Shown here piece by piece: positions 35,202-44,580 of a stretch of DNA of 64,000 nt. The stretch's first letter is position 1, and each line of letters opens with the position of its first letter. The stretch is from Rhizobium croatiense (GTDB lineage: Bacteria; Pseudomonadota; Alphaproteobacteria; Rhizobiales; Rhizobiaceae), in NCBI RefSeq assembly GCF_019793465.1, contig NZ_JAILYJ010000001.1:496001-560000 (forward strand), read 5' to 3'. Both the position numbers and the translations under genes were made by a program. The notes beneath the pieces were generated by a model. That model searched no databases, was not told the origin of the DNA, and saw only the letters and a program-made list of their open reading frames with translations.

Positions 35202-35637
35202 GCGATCATCTCCGGTGGCGGGAACAAATGCTGCGCTGAAAGCGACTGACCGGTCCCGCTCAGGCCGTTCACCTGTATTGCCGCCGGCACCTCGGATCGC
35301 TCCGGACACATCACCCGTTCGCCCCTACATCCTATTCATCACACAGGGCCGCTGCGAGATCTGCCGATCCTCGGCCTTCCTACCATGATGTTGTAACAAC
35401 CCTGATGCCAAACTGGGCTGCCGATAGAAGCTTCGCAACTCAATATCACATCAAATCACATCAGTTGCTTCCTCCCATATTGATTGGATTTCAGCGAAAC
35501 TCTTGGTAATTATCGTATTTGAGAAGCTCATTTCCTTTCGCGGCACTTATTGATGTTGCAGTGGGATATGATGTGATTAGCCTCATCTTTTGATGTAACA
35601 AAACGGTATTTCCCTCAACTTTGCAAAGGGAAGGATC
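35202..35637. promoter_or_regulatory. Divergent control region with repeated TGATGT half-sites
   Basis: This 436-base gene-free gap becomes AT-rich near the LacI gene. TGATGT occurs in the same orientation at 35386, 35551, 35569 and 35591. ATCACATCA occurs twice at 35445-35453 and 35455-35463, and its exact reverse complement TGATGTGAT is at 35569-35577. These are probable binding sites for the adjacent LacI-family regulator on both sides of the divergent promoters. Confidence 0.5.
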
Positions 35638-36663
35638 ATGAAGAAAACGACGATTTCCGATATCGCCCGGACGTCTGGCCTCTCGACTGCAACAGTCGAT
35701 CGAGCATTGAACGACCGTGGTGGTGTCAGTGCCGCCAATCGCCAGAGGGTATTTCGCGCCGCGAAGGAACTGGGCTATCTGCCGACCGAGGGGATGCTTG
35801 CCTTGCCCTCGCGCCCCGCGCATCTGGAGTTCTTCATCCCCTTTGAGCACAACTCATTCATGCAGGACGTCGCCAGGAAGATCACCACCTTCGCGTCATC
35901 CCTGCCGCTCGTGGCGTCGTGCAATGTCACGGCACTCGACGGCATCGACCCTGACGCGCTCGTAGCGGCGCTGGAAGGTCTGCCGCTCCGGACCAACGGC
36001 GTCGGCGTGATTGCGGTCGACCATCCTAAGACGCGGCATGCGATCCGGCGATTGTGCGAATCCGGCGTCCGCGTCGTGACCATCGTGACGGATGTTCTCT
36101 CGACCCCGCGCTCTGCCTTCGTCGGCGTCGATAATCTGGTGGCGGGGCGAACCGCCGCGCTGATCATGGGCCTCACGTCGCGTGAGAAGAAGGGATCGAT
36201 AGGACTGTTCCTCGGCTCGCGAACGCTCCACGGACACCAGCAGCGGGAATATGGATTCCGGACGTTGCTGGAGGAGCAATTCAAGCATCTGACGATCCTT
36301 CCTGCCATCGAAACCCGTGACGAGAACAAGCTGTCCCAGCCGGCGATGGAACGGATGCTACGCGACACCGACGATCTCGTCGGCGTCTATTGCGTCGGCG
36401 CAGGCAGGGCCGGCATCGCCGAAGTTCTGCAAGCAGCGAAAGGAAACAAGCGTCCCTTCGTCATCATGCATGACCTCACTGACGCGACGCGGGCATGGCT
36501 GGCAGAAGATCTGATCGACGTCGTGATCGACCAGAATGCGCGCCTGATTGGCGAGCAGGTTGTCATAAGGCTCCTCGGCTCGATCGCGGCAAGCACGCCG
36601 ACCCTTTCTTTGAAGAACATCGAGCCACGGATCATCTTTCGCGAGAATATCCCACTCGTTTGA
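35638..36663 (+). CDS. LacI-family transcriptional regulator
   Basis: 341 residues. The HTH is TISDIARTSGLSTATVDRALND, followed by a sugar-binding-like domain (FIPFEHNSFMQDVARK, GVDNLVAGRTAALIMG, GVYCVGAGRAGIAEVL). AAAGGGA precedes the ATG. It is divergent from the MocD/MocE-like operon and is the obvious candidate regulator. The VDRALN variant of the usual VSRALN motif is found in the subgroup that controls rhizobial sugar and cyclitol operons. Confidence 0.85.
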   Translation: MKKTTISDIARTSGLSTATVDRALNDRGGVSAANRQRVFRAAKELGYLPTEGMLALPSRPAHLEFFIPFEHNSFMQDVARKITTFASSLPLVASCNVTALDGIDPDALVAALEGLPLRTNGVGVIAVDHPKTRHAIRRLCESGVRVVTIVTDVLSTPRSAFVGVDNLVAGRTAALIMGLTSREKKGSIGLFLGSRTLHGHQQREYGFRTLLEEQFKHLTILPAIETRDENKLSQPAMERMLRDTDDLVGVYCVGAGRAGIAEVLQAAKGNKRPFVIMHDLTDATRAWLAEDLIDVVIDQNARLIGEQVVIRLLGSIAASTPTLSLKNIEPRIIFRENIPLV

Positions 36664-36749
36664 AGCAGAGTGATTCCATGACGGGTTGTTTCGCCGGCAG
36701 GCGTTGCACTTTCTGCTATGCCATGCCAGAAAATGCGCGATAGTGGAAT

Positions 36750-38153
36750 GTGGCCGAGTCGGGGGTTCCATTGAGTTTGAGTTTGGCAAAGATAGAAGAG
36801 CTTGCCCCGGATCAAGGCTCGCTCGCCGCAGCCAAGAAGCTTCTCAAACCCTCGAGCTGGCCGACGCTCGCCCAGGACGGATCGGGCCTCATCTGGGGCG
36901 AATGCCAAGGCTCCGGCGCCACGCCCTACAGAATTTCCGTCACCGAACCCGATGCCGGCTACAAATGCAGTTGCCCCAGCCGGAAGTTTCCCTGCAAGCA
37001 TTCGCTCGCCTTGATGTGGATGCGCGCTGACGGCAAGGTCGATTTTGCGACCGGAACGGCGCCGGACTGGGTGAACGACTGGCTGTCGCGCCGACGCGGA
37101 CCTTATGCGGGCGCTCCAGCAGCCGGCGCCGATAGACCCAAAGCGTCGATCGCTGCGACCGATGAAATCGAGGCGGTGGTTGATCCGAAGGCGGAGGCCC
37201 GCGCAGCGGCGGCTCGGGAACGCAACCGGCTTGAGCGCGAGACGTCGATCGCCAACGGCCTCGACGAACTCAATACCTGGATTGCCGACCAGATGGATGC
37301 TGGTTTCGCCGCCTTTCCGGCCAAGGCAACGGCTACCTGCCGGGTAATGGCTCAGCGCCTGTTTGACGCCAAGGCCTCCGGCCTGGCGCTCCGGGTCGAT
37401 ACCATTCCCGCGCGGCTTTTCGCCCGCGCGGAGGCGGCCCGCCCGATTGCCGCCATTCAGGAGCTCGGCACGCTGCATCTCCTGGCCGAGGCCTATCGGC
37501 GACAGGATGGCCTGTCCGAGCCTCTGCGCCAGGATATCAGGCAGATGATGGGCTGGAACCTCACGCGTGAAGCGCTGCTTGATGATGAACGGGCGCTGCG
37601 CGTTTCCGGCGCGTGGCGAGTTTGGGCGACCCGCAGCGAGGTGCAGCCGGATAAGCTCCGCCGGATCGAAACCTGGCTTCACGGTAGCGACAGGCATGCG
37701 GTGCTCATTGAATACGTCCCGGTTTCGACGGGCGCCTCCTCAAGCGGCTACAGCGTTGGCGATAGTTTTGAAGCGGAGTTGATCTTCTATCCGTCGAGCG
37801 TGCCATTGCGCGCGCTCATCGCCAGCCAGGCAACCGGCAGCGCCATGTCCGACGCTCCGCTGGCGCTTCCGCCGCACGATCTCGCCGACGCCTATGGCCT
37901 CTATGAGGAGGCCTTGATCGAAAAACCCTGGCTCGGAGACTATCCTATCATGTTTCGTGGGGCGCGGCTCAGGCGCTCTGGCGAAAACATCTATCTCAGC
38001 GGACATGGGATCAGTCTTCCGCTTGCGCAATCGCAATCGGCGGCAAGCTGGCCGCTCCTGCAACTCGAGGCGATCGACGGCGCCGGGCTTTGGAATGGCA
38101 CCGAGCTGACGCTCTGCTGGTCGGAAACGGCGCTTGGGCGGTGGACTGCATGA
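36750..38153 (+). CDS. SWIM zinc-finger protein, first gene of MoxR/VWA operon
   Basis: 467 residues from a GTG at 36750. A weak ribosome site leaves the start uncertain, and TTG 36771 is possible. The SWIM motif is near the N-terminus: Cys73-x-Cys75-x6-Cys82-x-His84 in YKCSCPSRKFPCKHS. The rest is helical with no recognised enzyme motif. SWIM domains bind DNA or protein. The gene overlaps the DUF5691 gene by four bases, so the five genes to 44109 form one unit. Confidence 0.8.
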   Translation: MAESGVPLSLSLAKIEELAPDQGSLAAAKKLLKPSSWPTLAQDGSGLIWGECQGSGATPYRISVTEPDAGYKCSCPSRKFPCKHSLALMWMRADGKVDFATGTAPDWVNDWLSRRRGPYAGAPAAGADRPKASIAATDEIEAVVDPKAEARAAAARERNRLERETSIANGLDELNTWIADQMDAGFAAFPAKATATCRVMAQRLFDAKASGLALRVDTIPARLFARAEAARPIAAIQELGTLHLLAEAYRRQDGLSEPLRQDIRQMMGWNLTREALLDDERALRVSGAWRVWATRSEVQPDKLRRIETWLHGSDRHAVLIEYVPVSTGASSSGYSVGDSFEAELIFYPSSVPLRALIASQATGSAMSDAPLALPPHDLADAYGLYEEALIEKPWLGDYPIMFRGARLRRSGENIYLSGHGISLPLAQSQSAASWPLLQLEAIDGAGLWNGTELTLCWSETALGRWTA

Positions 38154-39562
38154 ACTTGACCAGCCTGAAGAACGAGATCCTGCCGAAGCTTCTGTCCGGT
38201 ACCCGGAGCGGTTTGCCGCTCGATCGTATCGGCGCCACCGATCCGCTGCAGGCGCTGGCGCTTGCTGGCCAGGCATTGCGGTTCGACCGTCCGCCGCCGC
38301 CGGGACAGTTCCAAACCGAGGAGGCTATCACCGATCATGCCGCAATCCTGCCGGGTGCGGCAAGGAAGCTCTTGCTTCGGCTGCTTTCCGGCAAGAACCA
38401 GGCGTCCGCTCAACTGTCCGCGGCAATCGTCCAAAAGCTTGCCGAAAAGAGGCTCCGGCTGCATCCGTTCGACCTGCCTAGGCTCGAATCGTTCGTGAAG
38501 GCCCATGCCGAAAATCTTGGAGCGGAAGCGCTCGCCTTTTCCGATCGTGAAACGCCGGTCGCGCAGAAGCAGAACTACTTCGCGCCGGACAGCCTGAGCG
38601 ATGACACCTGGATGCTTGCGGCGCCGGCCGTGAAAGCCGGCTACATCAGCGGCCGCAGAGCTTCCGATCCGGATGCGGCGCGGGCGATGGTCGAGGCGGT
38701 CTGGGCCTCGGAGAATGCCGATAGCCGCATGCGCCTTCTCGCCGCTCTCAGGAATAGTCTGTCGGAAAGAGATGCGCCGTTTCTGAGGAGCCTGGAGAAG
38801 GACCGCGCGCCACGCGTTCGCGAGCTCGCCCAGCGGCTGCTCGTCCGGTTGCCGGGGTTCGAAGGGGACGATCCGGCTTTGCGCGCAGCTTTGGAACGCA
38901 TCAAGGTTTCCAAGACCGGGCTGATTTTCAAAAAGGCCGCCCTGTCGCTCGACGTGCCCGCCACCGTCCGAGATTTTACGAAGATGAGCTGGCTCAACGA
39001 GACCTTTGGCCCAGTCGGTCTGGAGGTTCTTGCCGACGCCTTGTCGATGACGGTAGATGGCGTAGTGGCTGCCGCCGAGAAGCAAGGCGACCTCCTGGCC
39101 GCGCTGCTTTTCATGGCGACGCAGGATAAGCGGCTGGATATCGTCAAGGTGATCACCGAGCGCCATCTCCTCAACGGTTGGGAAGCCTTTCACCAGCTCG
39201 ATAGCGAAATGCTGGCTGATTATTCCGGTGATATGCGGCAGCTCTGGATCGAATACATCTTTCGGCCGGGCAGGTGGGCGGCCGACACGTCGCCTTGGGC
39301 GATGCGGGGGATGGCGCAATGGCTGGGAGGGCAGACGACGGAAAACGTCTTCGGCGAGATCCTGCGCTCTAAGCCGTGGCAGGCGTTGCGCGGGGAAAGT
39401 GGGCGCTTCGAAGCCGATATCGCCGACAGCATGGCCGTCATGTGCCCGTCATCGATGCGTTCGACGCTGCGCGCCGAGCTTGCCGGGCTCGATCCCGCCA
39501 AAAGCAGCAATGCCATTCTTTTCCTCGACCTCATGGACAGCCTGGAGACCGCAAATGCCTGA
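38150..39562 (+). CDS. DUF5691 family protein
   Basis: 470 residues from the ATG at 38150. It is largely helical with repeated Leu/Ala-rich units (RMRLLAALRNSLSERDAPFLRSL, RVRELAQRLLVRLPG), which suggests a HEAT-like scaffold. I assign it to DUF5691 from its place between SWIM and MoxR genes and its general sequence character. No catalytic motif is seen. It overlaps both neighbours. Confidence 0.65.
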   Translation: MNLTSLKNEILPKLLSGTRSGLPLDRIGATDPLQALALAGQALRFDRPPPPGQFQTEEAITDHAAILPGAARKLLLRLLSGKNQASAQLSAAIVQKLAEKRLRLHPFDLPRLESFVKAHAENLGAEALAFSDRETPVAQKQNYFAPDSLSDDTWMLAAPAVKAGYISGRRASDPDAARAMVEAVWASENADSRMRLLAALRNSLSERDAPFLRSLEKDRAPRVRELAQRLLVRLPGFEGDDPALRAALERIKVSKTGLIFKKAALSLDVPATVRDFTKMSWLNETFGPVGLEVLADALSMTVDGVVAAAEKQGDLLAALLFMATQDKRLDIVKVITERHLLNGWEAFHQLDSEMLADYSGDMRQLWIEYIFRPGRWAADTSPWAMRGMAQWLGGQTTENVFGEILRSKPWQALRGESGRFEADIADSMAVMCPSSMRSTLRAELAGLDPAKSSNAILFLDLMDSLETANA

Positions 39563-40637
39563 AGCCCAACTTCGCCGTCCTGCAGAGCAGATCTACGCTG
39601 GCGAACTGGCCGCCCTTGCGAAGGGCGACGACCGTCCCCGACCCGCCAACTGGAAGCTCTCTCCGCAGGCGGTCGTTACCTATCTCCTTGGCGGAAAGGC
39701 ATCCGATGGAACGCCGGTATCAGCCAAATACGTCGGAAACCGGCGACTGATCGAAACGGCCGTCGCCACGCTCGCGACGGACCGGGCGCTGCTGCTGCTT
39801 GGCCTGCCGGGGACGGCGAAATCCTGGGTTTCCGAACATCTGGCCGCGGCGATATCAGGTTCGTCGCAACGCCTGATCCAGTGCACGGCCGGCACGGACG
39901 AAAATCAAATCCGCTATGGCTGGAACTATGCCTTGCTCCTGGCCAAGGGGCCGTCGCCGGAGGCGCTGGTCAAGACGCCTTTGGTGCGGGCGATGGAGGA
40001 GGGAACGCTGCTCCGGCTCGAGGAACTGACCCGCATGGGCTCCGACGTGCAGGACACGCTGATCACGGTTCTTTCGGAAAAGATCCTGCCCGTGCCGGAG
40101 CTCGATACCGCGATCGATGCCGAACGCGGCTTCAACGTCATCGCCACGGCCAATAATCGCGACAAGGGCGTCAACGAGCTTTCCTCGGCACTGAAGCGGC
40201 GTTTCAACGTCGTGGTCCTGCCATCTCCGAACACGCTCGAAGAGGAGACCCAGATTGTCGTAAAGCGCGTCGGTGAGATCGGCACCAACCTCAGTCTGCC
40301 GCCGATCCAGCCCGCGGACAAGGAACTCGCCCGCGTCGTTACCCTGTTCCGTGAAATTCGGGACGGCAAGACCCTGAACGGCAAGACGAAACTGAAGACC
40401 TCGACCGGTACGCTGTCGACCGCCGAGGCGATCTCCGTCAGTGTTTCGGCCTGGGCGGAAGCCGCTCATTTCGGCGACGGCCGCATCGATGCCAATGCGC
40501 TTGCCACCAATATTGTCGGCGCGGTCGTCAAGGATCCGGTGCAGGATGGCGTCGCCTTGTCGGAATATCTCGAAACCGTGGTGCGCACCCGCGACGGCTG
40601 GCGCGATCTTTACGAGGCCATCCGCGAGGTGATCTGA
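39555..40637 (+). CDS. MoxR-family AAA+ ATPase
   Basis: 360 residues from the ATG at 39555 (the frame upstream overlaps DUF5691 and is not used). Walker A is GLPGTAKS (83-90), Walker B is LLRLEE (152-157), sensor-1 is ATANNRD (197-203) and an Arg-rich ALKRRF follows (212-217). MoxR ATPases act as chaperones that insert metals or remodel client complexes together with a VWA partner. The VWA protein is the last gene of the same operon. Confidence 0.88.
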   Translation: MPEAQLRRPAEQIYAGELAALAKGDDRPRPANWKLSPQAVVTYLLGGKASDGTPVSAKYVGNRRLIETAVATLATDRALLLLGLPGTAKSWVSEHLAAAISGSSQRLIQCTAGTDENQIRYGWNYALLLAKGPSPEALVKTPLVRAMEEGTLLRLEELTRMGSDVQDTLITVLSEKILPVPELDTAIDAERGFNVIATANNRDKGVNELSSALKRRFNVVVLPSPNTLEEETQIVVKRVGEIGTNLSLPPIQPADKELARVVTLFREIRDGKTLNGKTKLKTSTGTLSTAEAISVSVSAWAEAAHFGDGRIDANALATNIVGAVVKDPVQDGVALSEYLETVVRTRDGWRDLYEAIREVI

Positions 40638-40640
40638 ACC

Positions 40641-42971
40641 ATGAAGCGGAAGGCGCATCTCTTCGGCATCCGCCATCACGGGCCGGGTTCGGCGGCGCTT
40701 CTGAAGGGCGCGCTCGACGCGCTCGATCCCGCCTGCGTGCTGATCGAAGGGTCGACGGAAGGCGATGCGCTGATCCAGCATGCGGCGCTGCCTGGCATGA
40801 AGCCGCCATTAGCCATGCTGTTTTACGCGGCCGATGAGGCCGCCAATGCCGTCTTCGCGCCTTTTGCGGAATTCTCTCCGGAATGGGTGGCCATGCAATG
40901 GGCGCTTGCTCACGGCCGCCCTGTCCGTTTCATCGACTGGCCGGCCGCCGTGTCCCTGGCGCTGACCAAAGCCGCCCGGGAGGAAGGGCTTGCCGCCCTC
41001 GAAAGGAAGGCGGCGGAGTTGGCAGAAAATAGCGACGGCGAAGATCCGGAGGAGGGCGCTCCGAAAGCCCCCACGATCCGCCTCGATCCTCTCGATCTGC
41101 TTGCCGAGGCCGCCGGATATGGTGATGGCGAGAGCTTCTGGAACGGATTGATCGAACAGCACGGCAGCGGCCAGTCGCCGCTTGAAATTTTCGCCGCCAT
41201 AGAAGCGGCAATGACGGAAGCGCGTCAACAGCAGGCGGATGCCGGCGGCATGAGCGATGCCGAATGGCTGCGTGAAAAGCGCCGTGAGGCCTTCATGCGT
41301 GGGCATATCGGGGATGCGCTGAAGCAGCATGACGGCGAGGTCGCGGTCGTGATCGGCGCCTGGCATGTGGGTGGGCTGCGCGCCGAGACAACGGTCGCCG
41401 AGGACCGCGCCATCGTCAAGGATCTGCCGAAGGTGAAGGTGGAGGCGACCTGGGCGCCGTGGAGCGACGGACGGTTGAGCTACGCGTCCGGCTATGGCGC
41501 AGGCGTCATTTCGCCCGGCTGGTATCGGCATCTCTGGAGCCTCTATTCCAGCGATCGTCACGACGGGCCGGAAGCCTTTGCCGCCATCTGGCAGGCGCGG
41601 ACGGCAGCTCTTTTGCGGCAGGAAGGTTTTGACGCTTCAACAGCCTCTGCCATTGAGGCGGCCCGCCTTGCGCTCGGGCTCGCCAGCATGCGGGGGCTGA
41701 GCGTGCCCGGGCTGGCCGAAATGCGGGATGCCTCGCTTTCCAGCCTATGCCATGGCGACGACATCCCGCTCGCGATGATCGAACGCAAGCTTTATATCGG
41801 CAGCCGGATCGGCGAGATCGACGAAGCGGTGCCGCAAATGCCGCTCGCCAAGGATTTCGAGCTGTGGTGCCGCAGGACCCGGCTGAAGCCGGAAGAAACG
41901 GCAAGCGAGATGAAGCTCGATCTGCGCAGCGAGGCGGGGCTGCTCAAATCGACCTTCCTGCACCGCCTCAACCTGATCGGCGTCCATTGGGGCCGGCTGA
42001 TCGACGCGGAGGCCGGGCGCGGAACCTACCGCGAAATTTGGAGCCTCGCATGGTCGCCGGACATGTCCGTCGGGCTGGCGGAGGCGCTTGTCTGGGGCCT
42101 GACGATCGAACAAGCCGCAGCGGCGGCGACGATCGATCGAGGCAGAAGCGCGAACGGCATCGCGGGGCTTTCGGAGCTCGTGCGCGGCGCGCTGGTTGCC
42201 GATCTTCCCGAAGCTGCCAGCGCCTGTATCGACCTTCTGCAGGCCGCCGCCGTGCAGAACAACGACATCACCGATCTGATGAACGCGGTCGCGCCGCTCG
42301 TGCGCATTGTTCGCTACGGAACCGCCCGCAAGCTGCCGGAGCTGGAGCTTCGTGCGCTGATCACCGCACTCAGCGTCGAAGTCAATGCGGGCGTCCGGAT
42401 CGGTTCTCGCCAATTGGACGATGATGCCGTATCTCAGCGCATCATCGCCATGCGCGCCTATGACGAAGCTCTTGGCCTGTTTGGCGATCCCGCGCTGCTT
42501 GAGGAATGGCGGCGCCAGCTCGCCCTCCTGGTCGACGACGAGCAGGCGGCGGCGCCGGTCGTAGGCTTCAGTCTCCGCCGTCTGCATGACCTTAGCCTTT
42601 GGGACGAGCCGCGGATCTCGGCTGCCTTCTCGCGGCAGATCGTGGGCGAGAGCCCCACACGGGCCGGCGCCTTCATCGAAGCCTTCATTTCGGGGTCTGC
42701 GGAGGTGCTGATCCAGGATCAGACGCTGCTCTTCCTCATCGACGAATGGCTCTGCGGGCTGGACGAGGAGGTTTTCGTGGAGAGCCTGCCGCTCTTCCGG
42801 CGTGCGCTGACCGGTTTCGATGCGGTTGGCCGCAAGCGGATCATGGAACGCATCGCCGGTGGAAGAAAGAAACGATCGGGCGCGCCTGATGTGATCGAGG
42901 ACAACCCTGCCTTCGAACGGGCGCTGCCTTTGCTGAAGACGATCCTGGGAATGGACGCGCATGACTTCTGA
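40641..42971 (+). CDS. DUF5682 family protein
   Basis: A 776-residue protein beginning FGIRHHGPGSAALL (8-21), then CVLIEGS (32-38). This N-terminal HHGPGSA plus IEG pattern is the hallmark I recall for DUF5682 and is reminiscent of TraB/ChaN-like metal-dependent folds, which is inference. The middle and C-terminal parts are helical and of unknown role. It starts three bases after the MoxR gene and overlaps the VWA gene by 11 bases. It is the largest product of the operon and could be the client or effector. Confidence 0.75.
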   Translation: MKRKAHLFGIRHHGPGSAALLKGALDALDPACVLIEGSTEGDALIQHAALPGMKPPLAMLFYAADEAANAVFAPFAEFSPEWVAMQWALAHGRPVRFIDWPAAVSLALTKAAREEGLAALERKAAELAENSDGEDPEEGAPKAPTIRLDPLDLLAEAAGYGDGESFWNGLIEQHGSGQSPLEIFAAIEAAMTEARQQQADAGGMSDAEWLREKRREAFMRGHIGDALKQHDGEVAVVIGAWHVGGLRAETTVAEDRAIVKDLPKVKVEATWAPWSDGRLSYASGYGAGVISPGWYRHLWSLYSSDRHDGPEAFAAIWQARTAALLRQEGFDASTASAIEAARLALGLASMRGLSVPGLAEMRDASLSSLCHGDDIPLAMIERKLYIGSRIGEIDEAVPQMPLAKDFELWCRRTRLKPEETASEMKLDLRSEAGLLKSTFLHRLNLIGVHWGRLIDAEAGRGTYREIWSLAWSPDMSVGLAEALVWGLTIEQAAAAATIDRGRSANGIAGLSELVRGALVADLPEAASACIDLLQAAAVQNNDITDLMNAVAPLVRIVRYGTARKLPELELRALITALSVEVNAGVRIGSRQLDDDAVSQRIIAMRAYDEALGLFGDPALLEEWRRQLALLVDDEQAAAPVVGFSLRRLHDLSLWDEPRISAAFSRQIVGESPTRAGAFIEAFISGSAEVLIQDQTLLFLIDEWLCGLDEEVFVESLPLFRRALTGFDAVGRKRIMERIAGGRKKRSGAPDVIEDNPAFERALPLLKTILGMDAHDF

Positions 42972-44109
42972 ACGTATTCGACGCTGGAAGCTGGCACTTG
43001 GCGACGACGACATGGAGGGCCTCGGTGAGCGGGACCAGCGTCTCAGCCGCGCGCTGTCTGTTCTCTACGAATCCGAAGGGCGCAAGGGGCGCGGCGGGCT
43101 CGGTGCGTCCTCGCCGAAAGTATCGCGCTGGCTCGGCGACATCCGCGAGTTCTTTCCTTCGCCTGTCGTCCAGGTCATCCAGAAGGACGCGTTCGAGCGC
43201 CTCAATTTAAAGGCGCTGATGCTGGAGCCGGAATTTCTCGAGACGCTGGAAGCGGACGTGCATCTCGTTGCCGATCTCATCTCGCTACGCGGCGCAATGC
43301 CCGCCAAAACCATGGAGACCGCCCGTGCGGTGGTCAACAAGGTCGTCGAGGATCTGATGAAGCGATTGCAGTCCAAAACAGTGGAGAAGGTGACGGGCGC
43401 CCTGAACCGTTCACAGCGGACCCGCCGGCCTCGTCACGCCGATATTGACTGGCCGAGGACGATCCGCGCCAATCTTCGCCACTACCAGGAGGATTTCCAG
43501 ACGATCGTGCCGGAGACCCTGGTGGGGTTCGCGCGCAAAACCCGTACGCAGGCCGACCTCGATCATGTCATGCTGTGTGTCGACCAATCGGGTTCGATGG
43601 CATCTTCGGTCGTTTACGCATCGATCTTTGCCGCCGTCATGGCGTCGCTTCCGGTGCTGTCGACGAAGCTCGTCTGTTTCGACACAGCGATCGTCGACCT
43701 GACGGAAGATCTGGCCGATCCGGTCAAGGTTCTCTTCGGCGTGCAACTCGGCGGCGGCACGGATATCAATGCGGCGCTTGCCTATTGCGAGACCAAGATC
43801 GACCGGCCCAACAAGACGCATCTCGTTCTCATCACTGACCTTTACGAAGGCGGGGATGCCGGCTCGATGCTGGCGCGTGTGGCAGCGCTCAAGCAATCCG
43901 GAGTCAACGTCATCGTTCTTCTGGCGCTCTCCGACGACGGCCGGCCCGGCTACGACGCCCGTCATGCCGGGGCGATCGCCGCTATGGATTGCCCGGTCTT
44001 CGCCTGCACGCCGGATCAATTTCCGGACTTGATGGCCGTCGCCCTGACGAAGCAGGATATCGGACAATGGGCAAGCGCAAACGGAATCGGACTTGTGCGA
44101 GGTGCTTGA
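42961..44109 (+). CDS. VWA domain protein (CoxE-like)
   Basis: 382 residues. The N-terminal 190 are helical. The von Willebrand factor A domain follows with an intact MIDAS: DQSGS (208-212), the Thr of GGGTD (264-268) and the Asp of ITDLYEGG (291-298). VWA proteins of this type are partners of MoxR ATPases. The start overlaps the DUF5682 gene. No gene follows in the same direction, and 44110-44274 is empty. Confidence 0.87.
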   Translation: MTSERIRRWKLALGDDDMEGLGERDQRLSRALSVLYESEGRKGRGGLGASSPKVSRWLGDIREFFPSPVVQVIQKDAFERLNLKALMLEPEFLETLEADVHLVADLISLRGAMPAKTMETARAVVNKVVEDLMKRLQSKTVEKVTGALNRSQRTRRPRHADIDWPRTIRANLRHYQEDFQTIVPETLVGFARKTRTQADLDHVMLCVDQSGSMASSVVYASIFAAVMASLPVLSTKLVCFDTAIVDLTEDLADPVKVLFGVQLGGGTDINAALAYCETKIDRPNKTHLVLITDLYEGGDAGSMLARVAALKQSGVNVIVLLALSDDGRPGYDARHAGAIAAMDCPVFACTPDQFPDLMAVALTKQDIGQWASANGIGLVRGA

Positions 44110-44274
44110 GATCGCGGAATGGCCCCGCATGGGCGGGCATTGCTTGCCTTGACGCAAGCGACCTGCGGTAACTCTGGTACGTCCGGCCCCGAGCTCATCG
44201 ACAAAGTCGGATCGCACGGTTGCGTCCGCCCGGCTTTGTCGTCGAATTCGTCGACTCTTCCGGCTTGAAGCCAT

Positions 44275-44580
44275 TCAGCTAAAGCCGATCGCCCTGAGCA
44301 GCGCCACGCAGACGACGCAGACGGCGACTGAGACCAGCATCGGCAAGCGCAGGGCAGCGAGTGCGGTAACGGCACAGGCAGCGCTCTCGGCGATACCTGT
44401 CGCAAAAGCAGTCGGCGCCACCACGGCCATGAGCACTGCGGGCGGAATGGATTCGATCGCTTTGCGCCTGCCGCCGTCCAGCGACACATACCGCAGCAGA
44501 AAGAGCCCGCTGACACGGGTCAGGATCGTCGCAGCCGCCATGGCCAGAATGGCGAGGAGGGTCTGCAGGTCGAGCATCAT
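44275..44580 (-). CDS. azlD: AzlD-family branched-chain amino acid exporter subunit
   Basis: 101 residues from the ATG at 44580, with three to four helices (LAILAMAAATILTRVSGLFLL and following). It overlaps the AzlC stop by four bases. With AzlC it would export branched-chain amino acids. Confidence 0.85.
   Translation of the reverse strand: MMLDLQTLLAILAMAAATILTRVSGLFLLRYVSLDGGRRKAIESIPPAVLMAVVAPTAFATGIAESAACAVTALAALRLPMLVSVAVCVVCVALLRAIGFS

Noticed and set aside
36387..37697. 436-codon minus-strand frame
   Set aside because: It runs across the end of the LacI gene and the SWIM gene, both of which have clear motifs, and has no recognisable domain.
37991..39319. 442-codon minus-strand frame
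   Set aside because: It is opposite the DUF5691 gene and crosses the coupled SWIM/DUF5691 junction, so it is a shadow.
41745..43013. 422-codon minus-strand frame
   Set aside because: It is opposite the DUF5682 gene inside a tightly coupled plus-strand operon and shows no ribosome site or domain.
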